A stretch of 64,000 bases of DNA from Cristatella mucedo (Eukaryota > Bryozoa > Phylactolaemata > Cristatellidae), in contig WPIO01000144.1 of the NCBI GenBank assembly GCA_009760855.2, positions 659,501 through 723,500 on the forward strand, in the 5' to 3' direction. Of this stretch, positions 1 to 11,399 are shown piece by piece (positions within the stretch are counted from its first letter, which is position 1; every line of letters starts with the position of its first letter). The notes beneath the pieces were generated by a model, which was given only the letters and a program-made list of their open reading frames with translations, was not told the origin of the DNA and ran no database searches. Made by a program: the position numbers and the translations under genes.

Positions 1-289
1 CTTTGCAACAAAATGCCTGGCTATCGTGCCGATTCATGGGTAGATATGCTCACAGCACCGATGTTTAGCTTTGTATTTTGAAATTTAATAATTGAACTTA
101 TGGGCGAACAACTAACGAGTTGGTTATATCATAACCTAATTTCATAGCAGCACTACCCATGATTTATGGATGAAATTTATGCTCGCACAATCGGAGTCGA
201 GAAAAGTGTACATGCTGAAGGGCTGAAATGGATCAAAACGAACATTAGTCAAAGTTTCATCAATGAAAAAGTTTTTGAAGACCTGAGTT

Positions 290-895
290 GTGCCGGACAA
301 TCAAATCAGTATAAGAAAGATTTTAAACCATGAAAAGAACCAAAACCAGAAGAGATCCCTGACATTGTCACGTCGTACAGCAGTGGTTCTTTAGATGCTC
401 TTGACCGTTCGGGTTAATAGTATGGGAACCTTTACTGACAAGGGACCTGAACTCTTGCAGTGCAGTGCATGTGATGCTCAAGTGAAATGAGAAGCTTTAA
501 AGAAAGACTCGGTTATTGATAGTATCAAAAGCTCCCTCGGAATCTGTCAAAGCAAGCAGAGATATTCTACCGGCGTCTGCCTATCTAGGTCTTCATAGAC
601 CTTAACCAATGCCATGTCTCTGGAGTGGTAAGCTCTAAAATCAGACCTTGACTAATTAGCAAGATTTTAAGTTTCAATAAATTAATTCAGCTGCAGTGTC
701 CCGTAACTCGTTTCGGTGTCATTGATAAGAATAAAAGAAATGACACCATGCGGAAGTTGCTCAGGTTGTCCTTTTTTCAGTGTTACCTTCGTACACTGTG
801 GCCCGACTAAAGCCTTATGGAGAGATTTTAGGGCAAGACCTGAGGCTAATTGCATATTTATAATGTAGCTATGCAAAGCAGCATATACATCCCGA
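290..895 (-). mobile_element. LINE-1 fossil, reverse-transcriptase core
   Basis: Degenerate minus-strand copy of the reverse-transcriptase region. It can be followed block by block against the copy at 4.9-5.5 kb: the segment after the catalytic core, the region with the FRANHSTES-like motif, and the junction between endonuclease and reverse transcriptase near 800-895. Many indels and stops leave no usable reading frame. The left boundary is approximate, because similarity fades below about 290. No 3' end or tail is present, so this is an internal piece. Confidence 0.6.
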
Positions 896-3798
896 TTGCC
901 ACACGACAGATATATTAAACTTTAACCAGTAATAATTAAATTGTCGCCTTAAGAGTATGCAATAAAAGGACAAGGTTAACCGATGAAATTGCTACTGATT
1001 TTCAGTGGAATTGACAGAGTTAAGAAACCATAAGGGTACGGAAAGAATTCATTAAAATAAGCAGGTATACCATATTCCTTAGACGGCAGAGCCAGAAGGC
1101 AGATATTTGCGGACGGCGGTGTGCAGTAGCTACCAGAAGCACTGTACATTATGAAAAGGAAATGTTTACAGGCTGAAATGAAAACAAGGATATATATATA
1201 TGATTTATTTTAGGCGATGCAAATATGACAGGAGATTTGAGCAGTGCATCTGACGAATCTGCTTCCGATTGGCAGATTCTCCCTGCAGGACCTGAAGGAA
1301 CTTCTCGATGGAAGCCCTTGAAAGGTAATCACGCAGGCAAAGTCCACATACTCAAGATCGATGTTGCCTGAGATTCAAAAACTTTTAGCTGACAGATTTT
1401 TTGAGAGAGCTGGCAAGCAAGCTTATGTATTCACTGTCCAGGACCAGACGCGCACCCACAAAGCAGCTAATTCAGTTAGGCACATTAGTAAAACTAGTGA
1501 TATTTATCAGCTCACGAAAGAGCAGATGCGATTTTCTAACTACCTTTTTAAAGCTTGCCTTTTCCCAGTAACTACGGTTGTTGCTTTGTTATTGCATGCA
1601 TGCTTTTCATCTATTATATTTAATGTCTTCGCTAATGTCTGCAAATGCCTGCCTAATTTATTATCGATATGTTTTTCGCACGTTAAAAGGCTTTTCAGTG
1701 TTAGACATTCGCTTACCTGCCTAACAAACATAATGTTTGGTGCTTTGCAGCTTTGCTGCAAATAAGCAAGTATATTTTAGTGATATTGTTACGTTGGCAC
1801 TATCACGTGACCATGGATAATCCATGTTGCTCCACTACTCTAACACATATTTACTAACTCGCCGATCCCATTACACTTAAAAGTGATGAAATGGCGCACA
1901 CAATTCCGGACGAGGCGCCATCACTAACTCTGAATTACCAACAGCAAAGAGATTTACCGATGCTAAACAGCCTGATTGGTAGAACAATTCCCCCAGACTC
2001 TTGTACACTTTTGAACGGGACAAGATCCGCTGTGTCCTTTCCACAATTGCATAAAGAAAACAACTTGGCAAAATGACTGCTGATACTCCTCCTTGGGCCC
2101 GGCTTTGGCTTGACTAGTGACAGGAGTGTCGACTTCGCGTGGGACAGATTTCTTCCAGATTAGCGCCCAGCCTTAAATGCCCCCCGAAGATGCAATCATT
2201 TCTTTCAGAGTCTCCGGCTGATTTTCTTCTTCATGTCTCGCCTATTGTCCACCATTTTTGTCTAAGTTTAAGTGTATGCCTCTTCAGCCTGAAGCTGTGC
2301 ACTGTTGGGCGTGACGGGTAAGTCCTGACGATGCTTCCGTAAAAGATTATTGAGGCTGGCCAGAGTTAAAGTGGAACTAGGCGGCTGTCCAACGATAAGA
2401 TTGTATGTGCTAAACTTCGGGGGAGTCTGTCACTGCCTTAATCAACAACGACTGCAAGTTGTGTAAGGCCTGAGCCAGAAAGTTCAGACGGTGTGCATAC
2501 CTTTCAGACCAGCGGTTGAGTGCTACAAGCGGGCTAAGCAGCGACGGCTGCTAGGCGTCGGGACCATTAATGTTTGACCGAAACTGAGACTTCCGATGAA
2601 ACAGCAAAGAACGACGCCAGTGACTGTGCTAAGGGGAACGGGGGAATGGCGATCAGAGCCGCGATTTACCACAAGTAACAATATAGGTAGTGACCATGGG
2701 CGGCAGTTAGTGTTTCAGAAAGTTTCCTAAAACATTAATGATGCTAATGAAGAAATTTCTATAACCTATCAAAGAACAGAATGTATTTCTAGGCACTTTC
2801 CATATAGTGTAAAGAGAACATTATTAGTGGTGGTATGCAAGCTGCTAACATGCATTATATAGCTAGTTGTAACTTTTGCAGTTACATCACATGCAAGCAC
2901 ACAAAACACGAATCGGGATTATGCAGTAGCAACTTTGAGAATCATGTGCATTTTAAAATTCTTCTTATTTATCTTTAAGTTTGGGAATGTCGTGTGTCAT
3001 TTGGGAGTGTCTAGCTTGCCTATAGGAGCAGACTTAATAAAGAACGTGTAATCCCCAAGAGATTTAAGGTATTTTAGAGGCACGACTAATGAATTTTTAT
3101 CAGAAGATCGGCTCTTACGATTTCTAGCCTGATAGTTAGCAGCTTCACTAGAAAAGATGAAAATTCCCTTCATGAGTAATTGCAGACACAACGTTTACAT
3201 TGATCCCGAAGACTGACCCGTTCGAAGTAGCACTCCTAATACAGCAGAGGCGACTACCTATTGGCTGACTTGGTAGATGGCTGATGAGAAGTGCTTGCTA
3301 CTCCCTTGTCTCAGGTCTTTGTGAGACGGCGTACTTTTCCAATGAGCACTACAGGAGGCTAGCCTTCAAAGCTCAGCATGGTCTTCCACTAAACATTCAA
3401 TCAGGCGCGATTCATTTACTGCAAATGTAGAGTGCCTAAAAAGAGATTGAGTTATCTGAGTGTACTTCTTTTCAAATGTATTAATATTGATATGATCATC
3501 GGTTAATCCGGGTCCGGTAAATTTAGCAGGACAATTGGGATTCAGTTTGGCAGCTGTTCCACTGTTGTACTTAACACGGTAAAGGCGAATGCTTATACAC
3601 ATTGATGCAACACAAGAGCCAAATTGGAAATGCTGACTTTGATATTATAGTCACCAAAACTAGATTCACGTATTCTACCATCAACAGTGATAAACCAACA
3701 GAACTCTGAGTTTCTTTGACTGCGTATAAAACCTCCTGCCACCCTTGTCTAGAGACTTACACTTACCTGCTCGAATACAATCCACTACAAGTCTTCTT
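896..3798. other. AT-rich DNA without recognisable genes
   Basis: Only short, unconvincing ORFs occur, the longest being 134 codons at 1361-1765 with no recognisable motif. I see no repeat, splice-flanked exon or RNA gene that I can support. A short (TA)n run lies near 1190. Intergenic or intronic DNA is the simplest reading. Confidence 0.5.
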
Positions 3799-3831
3799 AA
3801 TAATAATAATAATAATAATATTGCACTTGAT

Positions 3832-3871
3832 AAAGCGCCCTCAGAGAACTTAATCTCTTTCTAGGCGCTTT
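3832..3871 (-). other. LINE-1 3' terminal stem-loop
   Basis: An outer 8-bp stem pairs AAAGCGCC (3832-3839) with GGCGCTTT (3864-3871). An inner stem pairs AGAGA-type and TCTCT-type arms around a short loop. The structure sits just before the (ATT)n tail. In L2-type LINEs such as the eel UnaL2, a 3' stem-loop in the RNA is recognised by the reverse transcriptase; the same role here is inferred. The structure recurs in nearly every LINE-1 3' end and in SINE-1. Confidence 0.7.
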
Positions 3872-4036
3872 ACATTTGCTGCAAAGTGATACGCAATAGA
3901 ATAGTAAGTAAAAGCATGCTTGAAAAACAAACAAAATGAATAACATGGTTAGGGGTTACATGCACTGGGTCAGCATGCAAATGTGGTTAGTGGCAGCATG
4001 AACAGTGTCAGCACGCATAAGCACATCGAGGACGAA

Positions 4037-5442
4037 TCACAAGGACCCACTAAATGCTGTCCTAAATAGGTATGTTTTTAAGTTTCTTTTAAATGTGGTC
4101 AGGTCAGGGGATGTTCTGATGCAGGTCGGGAGGGAGTTCCAGGCTGTGGGAGCATGCGAGCTAAATGCACGGTCTCCAAAGGATTTAAGGTTTGTACGAG
4201 GCATTTCTAGACTGTTGGATTCCGAAAAGCGAGTGGTACGATGCTTTGCCTGATGGGGTAGTATATCTGAAAGATAGGCTGGAGCCATAGAATGAAGAGA
4301 CCTAAAAGTGAGCGACAAAACCTTGAAGTCAATCCGTTGCTTGACTGGTAACCAGTGCAGGTCGGCGAGAAGTGGAGTAATGTGGCAACTGCGACGCTCA
4401 CGACTGACAAGCCTAGCTGCAGAGTTTTGCACCAGCTGCAATCGCCTGATCGCACATGCTGGTAGGCCAGTAAGCAGTGAGTTGCAGAAGTCGAGACGAG
4501 ATGTCACGAATGCATGGACCAACTTGGACGTGGTATCCTTATCTAAACAAGCCCTAATTTTATCAATGTTATGAAGCTGAAAATAGGCTGATTTGACTGT
4601 GGAGCTGATGTGGTCGTCTAACGAGAGGTCGCTTTGGAATATGACACCTAGATTTCGAGCTGATGCAACTGGAGATATGCTGGCAGAGCCAATTTTGAAA
4701 GTCAGCCTTTCCAATTTCTGAATAACACTAGGTTTGCCCATAACTAGTAAGTTAGTTTTATCATCGTTTAGTTTTAAAAAATTTGCTGCCATCCATGATC
4801 GGATGTCATCAATGCATGCAGCAAGTGAGTTGAGAGAATTTGAGGTGCTCGAAGGCTGGGAGGGATCAAAGCAAAGGTACAACTGAGTGTCATCCGCATA
4901 GAAGTGAAAGCCTAGATTGTGCTTGGCAATCACATCAGCGAGAGGGAGAGTATAAACGGTGAAAAGGACCGGACCTAGCACAGAGCCCTGAGGTACTCCA
5001 TATTTTAGAGGTACTTCAGATGATCTTTGTCCATTCACGTCAACACTCTGGAGTCTCCCACTGAGATAGGACCTGAACCACTGCAGAGAAGTGCCAGTGA
5101 TGCCCAGGCGAGATGAGAGGCGCTCTAGAAGTACTTTGTGATAGATGGTATCAAAAGCTGCCGAAAGATCGAGCAAAACAAGAAGAGACACTCTACCCAT
5201 GTCTGCATTCCTAAGTAGGTCGTTGTATACCCGAAGCAATGCTGACTCTGTGGAGTGATTAGCTCTAAAGCCAGACTGGAACTTACTAGCAAGGTGTGAG
5301 GTTTCGATGAACGAGTTCAGCTGGTCTGCCACGACCCGTTCCAGTGTCTTTGATAGGAATGGTAGAAGGGAGACTGGGCGGTAGTTGCTTAAGTTCTCTT
5401 GGTCTAGTGTAGCTTTCTTGAGAAGTGGCCTGACTACAGCTT
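4037..5442 (-). CDS. LINE-1 reverse-transcriptase half of ORF2
   Basis: Reverse transcriptase of copy A, which copies the element RNA at the nicked target. The frame is open from the frameshift near 5441 to the stop at 4037. An ATG-independent 431-residue segment from 5332 shows motifs in order: GFRANHSTES (21-30), LLDLSAAFDT (53-62, first catalytic Asp), GVPQGSVLGP (112-121) and FYADDTQL (144-151, the two catalytic Asp). The C-terminal domain has the LHWLPVKQRIDFKVL block and ends FSGSL. The frame has no internal stops, and together with the endonuclease half only one base separates it from a continuous polyprotein. The copy at 12.56-13.63 kb is very close in sequence, which points to recent activity of the family. 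This is a mobile-element gene, not a host gene. Confidence 0.9.
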
Positions 5443-7242
5443 TTTGAAAGGTGCTGGGACCTGACCTGAGGCTAATGACATATTAATGATGTTGGTTATG
5501 CATGGCAGCAGCAGATCAATGCAACGTAGGAGCAGGACAGTGGGAATAGGGTCCAGTGGACTTGTTGTCTTCTTTGATTGAGATACGAGCTTTAGGACTA
5601 CATCACTAGTGTCCTGTTTAAATGCAGACATTGAGGCGCAGCCAGGAACCGAGGAACAGCATTCTAGTGGGAAGGTTGTCATCGCAGGGATGGATTCCCT
5701 GATTTTGTCTATCTTCTGCACAAAGAATCGAGAGAAGCGATCGGCTAGATCATCACAAGGATCATCAGGTAAGGAGCTAACCTGGGAACGGTTGAGGAGA
5801 TGGTTTATTGTCGACATCAGCATTTTTGGATTGTGCATCTGTGATTCAACAATGTTTCTATAGAAGCTAGACTTAGCCTTTGCTAGGATCGATTGGTACG
5901 ACCTACAGTAGTCTTCATATGCCTGTCGATGGACAGTTAGTCCGGATCTTTTGTATGCCTTTTCAAGCTTTCGTTTAGTAGACTTGGCTAGTTTAATGTC
6001 TGTGGTAAACCATAGGCCGTCTGGGCGGGGGCACACAGTGCGCTTTGTCAAAGGGGCAAACTCGTCGAGCGTGTCAGCTAGTGTCGTGTTGTAGCAATCT
6101 ACAAGTGATGACAGATCGGACGGAGGACTGAGCAGCAAAGGTGAAGCAGATATGCTCGCACGGACAGCATCGATGTCAAGGGTCTTGAGGTTTCGCGATT
6201 CACTGGTTATTTTAGAGGAGAATGTGGGCACACACTGTAGATTGAATGAGATCTGCATGTGGTCAGATAAGCAGGATTTGGTGATAACTGGTGATGACAA
6301 AGTGCAGTTATATGAGAAAATTTGGTCGAGTGTGTGACCCTTGATGTGGGTAGGGCCATGCACATGAGTCACAAGAGATAATGAGTCAGTCAATGTACGA
6401 AATTCGGTGCTGAAAGCGTCAGATAAGTTATCAAAGTGAACGTTGAAATCACCCATAACGAGGAAGGATCGATTTCTTGCACACAGAATCGAAATGAGAT
6501 CGGAGAAATCTGAGATAAAGGAGGATTTGGTACCTGGTGGGTGATAGACTACTGCCACTATCGGTAGCTTGTTTTCGGGTGAGACCAGGACAATTGATTC
6601 AAAAGACTGCTTTGAGGGTACTGCAAATGGCTTGAAGTTGAATTTCGAGCGCACGATCATAGCAACTCCACCTCCAGTTTTGATTGATCTAGGGGTGTGA
6701 AAGAACGTGAAACCAGATGGAGTAGCGTCTTTAATTGTCGGGCAGTTTATCGATTTCAGCCAAGTTTCAGTTAGGGCGAGCAGGTCGATACCATTTTCAG
6801 AAATAAGGTCGTTTATTACTAGAGGTTTATTGCACATTGAGCGAGGATTCCAAAGGCAAGCGTTAAGTCTGGCCGATTGGGTTACAACAGGCCTGATGAC
6901 CACTAAGTTTGAGAGATTTACAGTGACGCATGCAGGGGAGCGTGCTAAGCGGTTCGAGACAATGCTAGGAATACCAAACGAGCAGCGTCTAAGCTGGCGG
7001 TTCCGGCCACCGCGGTGGCTACAGGGTGCTTTCCTTTTGTTAATGCATAGTTCATGAATCTTAGAAACAACATTAATATCTAGGAATGCATTTGATATAC
7101 GATGACGAAGCGATAGCAGCTGCTGACGACCATAACTAACAAGTAGGTTACTAGCCGCCGGCGTAGCTAATGCAGCTGCCGGCGTGGGAGACCCAGCAGC
7201 CCGAAGCGATAAGCGTTTAGATGTCCATAGGCACGCAATTTC
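5434..7242 (-). CDS. LINE-1 endonuclease half of ORF2 (frameshifted)
   Basis: Encodes the apurinic/apyrimidinic-type endonuclease that nicks target DNA to prime reverse transcription. The frame is open from 7242 to a stop at 5434-5436. The conserved region begins near 6903. Counting residues from 6903, the visible active-site motifs are WNPRS (18-22), TETW (45-48, catalytic Glu), HPPG (121-124), GDFN (151-154), HTLDQIF (190-196) and SDH (213-215). Upstream of 6903 the same frame continues for about 113 codons, with a basic patch (HRGGRNRQLRR) seen before the endonuclease in related elements. It contains no ATG, so the true start is unknown. The frame ends early: a run of five T at 5441-5445 (A in sense) is one base out of register with the following reverse-transcriptase frame. 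No key residue looks mutated. Confidence 0.85.
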   Translation of the reverse strand, partial: EIACLWTSKRLSLRAAGSPTPAAALATPAASNLLVSYGRQQLLSLRHRISNAFLDINVVSKIHELCINKRKAPCSHRGGRNRQLRRCSFGIPSIVSNRLARSPACVTVNLSNLVVIRPVVTQSARLNACLWNPRSMCNKPLVINDLISENGIDLLALTETWLKSINCPTIKDATPSGFTFFHTPRSIKTGGGVAMIVRSKFNFKPFAVPSKQSFESIVLVSPENKLPIVAVVYHPPGTKSSFISDFSDLISILCARNRSFLVMGDFNVHFDNLSDAFSTEFRTLTDSLSLVTHVHGPTHIKGHTLDQIFSYNCTLSSPVITKSCLSDHMQISFNLQCVPTFSSKITSESRNLKTLDIDAVRASISASPLLLSPPSDLSSLVDCYNTTLADTLDEFAPLTKRTVCPRPDGLWFTTDIKLAKSTKRKLEKAYKRSGLTVHRQAYEDYCRSYQSILAKAKSSFYRNIVESQMHNPKMLMSTINHLLNRSQVSSLPDDPCDDLADRFSRFFVQKIDKIRESIPAMTTFPLECCSSVPGCASMSAFKQDTSDVVLKLVSQSKKTTSPLDPIPTVLLLRCIDLLLPCITNIINMSLASGQVPAPFKKL

Positions 7243-7596
7243 TTACGCGCTACGGTCAAAAAACAATCAGAATAACTTTAAACAGGTCTTAGCTGTATCG
7301 TTTCCGTATACGATGTTCACAAGAACTTCGGTTTTCGGAAGAATTCTGCAACGAACAAGAACGCACGTTAGAGTGCTCTATGTCAGGAGGCGAGAGTTTT
7401 TGGCAGAAGCTATGTGAATGCATGGCCTCCTATTGGTGTCATTGCAAGTCAGCAGTAGTTTCGTACACTGAGCTAAGCAGTGCAGCCGCCAGTAAGAGAT
7501 TAACAGTAAGGCTACAGCCTACAATGAACCCTGTTACCCATTGTAGTCCAGATAGTCTTCTGTCTAAGGAAGTACCATCAACTGACATGCAATCAC

Positions 7597-7742
7597 AAGC
7601 TGCCTTGGTCCAGCGATTAATGTGCTTATCCCGACCAAAGTCTAGCTGAGGTCTTGGGCTCGAGCCTCGTGGCATATGTGAAGCACCTGAATAGAGATTA
7701 CGTTCTCTTAAGGTGCTATAAAATGAGTTATTGTTATGCTAT
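7597..7742 (+). mobile_element. SINE-1 copy a (tRNA-derived)
   Basis: The head resembles a tRNA gene: an A-box-like TGGTCCAGCGATTAATGT and a B-box-like GGGCTCGAGCCT about 45 bp later. The tail carries the LINE-1-type 3' stem-loop (AGCACC paired with GGTGCT around GAGATTACGTTCTC). It is transcribed, if at all, by RNA polymerase III from the internal boxes. It lies directly beyond the inferred 5' end of LINE-1 copy A. Confidence 0.75.
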
Positions 7743-7849
7743 AATACAACAGGAATTGAATAATTTTGTCAAGACATACCCTGCTTTTGGTAGTGACTTT
7801 ATCCGGAAGGGTTATTTTATTTGAGCAGGAACAGGAATGATTAATTGAT

Positions 7850-7925
7850 TTCAAAGCACCCTAGGATAACTTATCTCCATTCAGGTGCACCAAGAATGCC
7901 ACTGAGCTCAATTTTGCTGCCTTTA
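7850..7925 (-). mobile_element. SINE-1/LINE-1-type 3' end fragment
   Basis: Short antisense remnant containing the conserved stem-loop, with GCACC and GGTGC arms around the inner GAGA/TCTC-type stem, and a few bases of the SINE body. The tRNA-like head is not convincingly present. Confidence 0.5.
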
Positions 7926-8713
7926 ACGTCAAATAAATTCACATTGACCTAATTTATGGCGAGCACCTCAGTCACTAGGTTAGTGGTGCGAGTCTCCGAC
8001 GATACTTTAATTTGAGTAGTCAAACTTGCCTATAGCTGCTTAAGCCCCATCATATGTGTCCACTTAAGGCTGTTCGCATAGGTAATTGTCAGGACAGCCA
8101 TGTCAGAGATATTATTTGAGTTGGTTATTTTCGCTTAAACGATGCGCTATGAAAAATATGAGCAACTTGTATGCTGTTAAAGAAGATACGACCAATTCTA
8201 GGCGATGCAGCTTTGATGCTGTAAATGTGAGGTTTTGATGAGTGCAATTAGTTTTGTAAGATATTGAAATTACACTCATTTTTCTTGAATTCAAGTATTT
8301 ATAAATAAGGTTGCCATAAAACTAGCTCCAAACAATAATTAGAATAGTAATGTCTGCCAGAAAAGCTTCTCTTCATGTGCCTCTAATCCACAATTGTGTC
8401 AAGTTCCTTTAGACATTTTGATCGTGAATAGCTGCTCCTACTCCGGCTCAGAAACCGATGGCCCGCTGGTATTATGCGCCCCATTTTGTAGCCGTACGGA
8501 TAGCGATCCGATTCCCCGAGCTTGCTCCGAGGCCTGAAACAGCAATGCTTTACGTGCTCCGTTGGGCCTTTTTTTTCCTTCCGAATGGCTTACCATTCTT
8601 GACCATCGACGCCGGCTTCTGGCACTTTCAATTGGCTTCGTTCCGGATGAGGGAAACTGCGAATGGCCGAAGGCCGAGCTGGCTAATGCCCCACTGAGCC
8701 CTAGCTACTGAAC

Positions 8714-8759
8714 CATCGTTGTTGTCGACGTAGCCATAGCTGCGTCGAAAACAACGATG
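8714..8759. repeat. Short inverted repeat (hairpin)
   Basis: Arms of 17 bp at 8714-8730 and 8743-8759, matching at 16 of 17 positions, with a 12-bp spacer. It lies at the right edge of a GC-richer patch. No T-run follows, so a terminator-like role is not indicated. Confidence 0.6.
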
Positions 8760-9948
8760 AGCGGTAGCATGCTGTTATAACTGAACTCTACACTTTACAT
8801 CGTCACAAAACACGTTATAAGGCAGTGTACGTTAGTAGCATTCTAACGTTCATTCTAACGAACGACTGTGGAAAGGCTTGAGTGGCAATAGCAGCGAGGA
8901 GCCGGTGGCGATAAACAAGTGTTCACGGTACGAATCCTGTACACTAGCCGGGTTTTCAGTTGGGAGCACCATGCTTCTTAGCTTAAGACTTCTCACTTGG
9001 CGAAAGCAGTTAGTCGCGACATCGCAAAAAGACTCATTGCTTGCAGGGAGTCATGCGAGATGTAGTACATCATGGTTCACTCTATTTCTAGTGTTTCTCA
9101 TTTGCGCCTCCTGAGATAAACTGAGGATGGGCATGCATAATTGCAAAAAGCTTCTCCTTTCGTTCATTGGTTTTCATGCAAGGCCAAAGTTCTTGATATA
9201 GCCACGTCCTATGCATAATCAGTGGCTAATTTATTCGCAAAGAAAATGCCAGTGTAATAACTGCAGACTGAAAATGAGTGGTTCACCATTCATCGCTACT
9301 GTGAGCTCTGATATTTCAAGATACTGATCTGAGAACCCAGGTCGCTAGTGGCCCGGTCTTCCGGTAATTTGGTGAACACCAGCAGGGTGGGATCATGTAA
9401 GAATAGCCTCCAGAAGGCAGCATGTTTAACATAGTTCAGGCATTGTCCCTCAACTGAACCTTAAAGGATACCTGCATTTCGTCGAAATAATAAGCCCGGG
9501 AAGGAAGTAATGGTGCAGGCGGTGGAGGTTAAGAACGTGTTTGAGTATATGTCTAATTTTTTGCTAGCATGTTGAATTGAATTTGGTATTTATATCACGA
9601 TGGACTGCATGGTCACGTTATTTTGGTTTAGGCTATACGGATTGTGTTGTGTTTTTCTAACTGAAGATTCAACAGCCTCTAAGAACCTTTATAGCTGGAG
9701 GTGACCTTCATAGTGTACTTTTTAAAGTCTTTATGTAAGGCGCCAATCCTAAGATTGTTGAATTTTTTGAATTAAAAATTAAAAAACTTGCAAATACATA
9801 TTAATAGAACAAATTGAAGCTCCATCCAATACTGACAGTGGTCTAGTTTTACATTCCGCTCCTGCCTTTTTTAGGTAATCATCCGATCAGTTCATCTCCG
9901 AGTTGCTTCAATATTAGCACGGAGTTCAACGTCAGTTGTGAGGTATAT

Positions 9949-10443
9949 TTGCCGGATCTGTTGACTCGCTTTCGACTTGGTATTTACACAAATATTTACG
10001 ATCCAATGTCGCCCATACCGTGCGCCATTTGCCCTATGCCATCTAAATCGGCAAGTCGACCTAAATGCAGTCACTGGATCAATACCACAAGCACGACTTG
10101 CACTTATCGAAACAGCAGCCGTCCAATGGTCCGGGCACTGTTTCAACTCATCCTAACTGGAAACACAGAGGATTCTCTGAAATTTCTAGGTCTAGCCTAC
10201 TGCCATCTTGTTTATTTGGAATCAAATAATAGAGCACGTTACAAGGCTAACCGTCCAATCGGAGAGAAGCTTTGCGGTAAGAGCTTAACGGGATTAATTG
10301 ATCTTAGAGGTAATGCATTATTGTTCCCTAACCTATGCAAGCATACATCTATTATTGATATGAGATTCATGAACGTTACTGATGATGAGCCCCGTAAATG
10401 TCCCACTAATACGTACATTAAACTTATCCTGCGGGCACTATAA
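9949..10443 (+). CDS. 164-codon ORF, unidentified, possible retroelement C-terminus
   Basis: This uninterrupted ORF is unusually long for its AT-rich surroundings. I do not recognise the product. Near the N-terminus it has FRLGIYT followed by a CxxC (PCAICPMP) and a further C-x-H (KCSHW), and later a run NTEDSLKFLGLAYC. A second ORF at 38505-38783 shares the same order: FRVGIVT, a CxxC, more cysteines, then NTNETLDFLDRAYC. Two diverged copies of one family 28 kb apart suggest a mobile element. The cysteine layout loosely recalls the C-terminal zinc-knuckle of some non-LTR retrotransposons, but this is inference from pattern only. The start is the first ATG and may not be the real one. Confidence 0.3.
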   Translation: MPDLLTRFRLGIYTNIYDPMSPIPCAICPMPSKSASRPKCSHWINTTSTTCTYRNSSRPMVRALFQLILTGNTEDSLKFLGLAYCHLVYLESNNRARYKANRPIGEKLCGKSLTGLIDLRGNALLFPNLCKHTSIIDMRFMNVTDDEPRKCPTNTYIKLILRAL

Positions 10444-11135
10444 AAAATGTACTATTATTACTATGGTTTCAATCGTATGAACTTGGTGTTTCTTACTTAT
10501 TTATGATGTATATATGTATGCTCCTTGAACGTTCTCTAAGTCGACTGCTCATGCGCCAGAGATAAAAATATGTTTCTCCTCACCACTGTTTACACACACA
10601 AAAACTAATAAATACATAGTCAGTGCATTCCTAATAAAGTCTTCCAACAATATTTTTAATACCACACTGGGCCTTTATAGTGAAACTTTGCTGTAAAATA
10701 TAGCAGTAAGTTTTAATGTAGAATTATTTTTAATAATACACATTTATTTTCCCATTATACTTTGAAATACTTAAACTCACGATGGATGCTAGAATAAGGT
10801 ATTCAAGAAGTGGTAAATTAGTAACTTTTAGTGGCAAGATACCGGCTCAAACTCATAAATTGATTCCCGCATTTTAGAAATAAGTCAATGTCGTTGAAAT
10901 CGTTATCGAAATTCCAAGATGCAATATCAGAAGCAATTTAATTTATGTCAGCACGTCATTCAACCAACGTATACTGCTGCTAAGGGCGTATGTGTTTGCT
11001 TGAAACCTGAATACCTAGCTATGCATATATTTGTTAAAGTTTGATTATTTAACTGTTTCGGAAAGTTAATCAGATTTATAGGTAAAGGAACCAGACTTTC
11101 TAAGTTTACTACGAAGATAACAAAAAAGCAGAACT

Positions 11136-11263
11136 CATTCGTAGTGCAACCTGAAAACTTAATCTCAATTCAGGCGCTTCATGTATGCAACTGGGCTCAA
11201 GCCCGTGACCTAGGCCAGACCTTGTTCGGGTAAGAGCAAGTTAACCACTTCGATGAAACAGCA
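11136..11263 (-). mobile_element. SINE-1 copy b
   Basis: Antisense SINE-1 with the stem-loop tail on the left (near 11155-11185), a B-box-like GGGCTTGAGCCC in sense orientation, and an A-box-like segment near 11240-11263. It is more diverged than the copy at 29.6 kb. Confidence 0.65.
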
Positions 11264-11399
11264 ATAGTTAGACTTCGATACTGAGCCATGCTTTAATCTG
11301 TGGACACAGCTACTTTAAGTAAATGTTCAGACACAAAGGTAACAAATGTAGGCCATGCACTGTTCTACACTAATAACAATAACAATAGCGAGGACGAAA

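Larger units (their letters stand above)
3799..7553 (-). mobile_element. LINE-1 copy A, near full length (L2/CR1-like)
   Basis: This is the most complete non-LTR retrotransposon in the window. In sense order (minus strand) it carries a 5' region, an open frame with an endonuclease, a reverse transcriptase, a 3' untranslated region of about 240 bp, a terminal stem-loop and an (ATT)n tail. The tail is on the left at 3799-3822. The 8-bp sequence AGTCTTCT occurs at 3790-3797 and again at 7554-7561, a plausible target-site duplication that would make the element about 3.75 kb. The 5' boundary rests on that match alone, since no other copy reaches so far upstream. The absence of RNase H or LTRs and the motif set fit the L2/CR1 group. 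Confidence 0.85.
7926..11135. other. Mostly unrecognised AT-rich DNA
   Basis: Apart from the inverted repeat at 8714-8759 and the ORF at 9949-10443, I recognise nothing here. A GC-richer patch at about 8430-8770 holds a 79-codon ORF (8458-8697) without identifiable motifs. Confidence 0.4.

Noticed and set aside
190-346. Open frame suggesting a decayed exon at the left edge
   Set aside because: Its right part aligns to antisense LINE-1 reverse transcriptase, and the rest is too short to support.
4005-4574. Plus-strand ORFs over LINE-1 copy A, and similar antisense ORFs over copies B, D, G and H
   Set aside because: They are shadows of the reverse-transcriptase frame on the other strand and recur only because the element recurs.
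5434-5445. Programmed ribosomal frameshift between endonuclease and reverse transcriptase
   Set aside because: The break lies inside one polyprotein in related elements, at a plain A-run, and no copy here shows the shift as a conserved feature. A one-base deletion or sequencing error is simpler.
8458-8697. 79-codon ORF in a GC-richer patch
   Set aside because: No recognisable domain, no splice context and no second copy.
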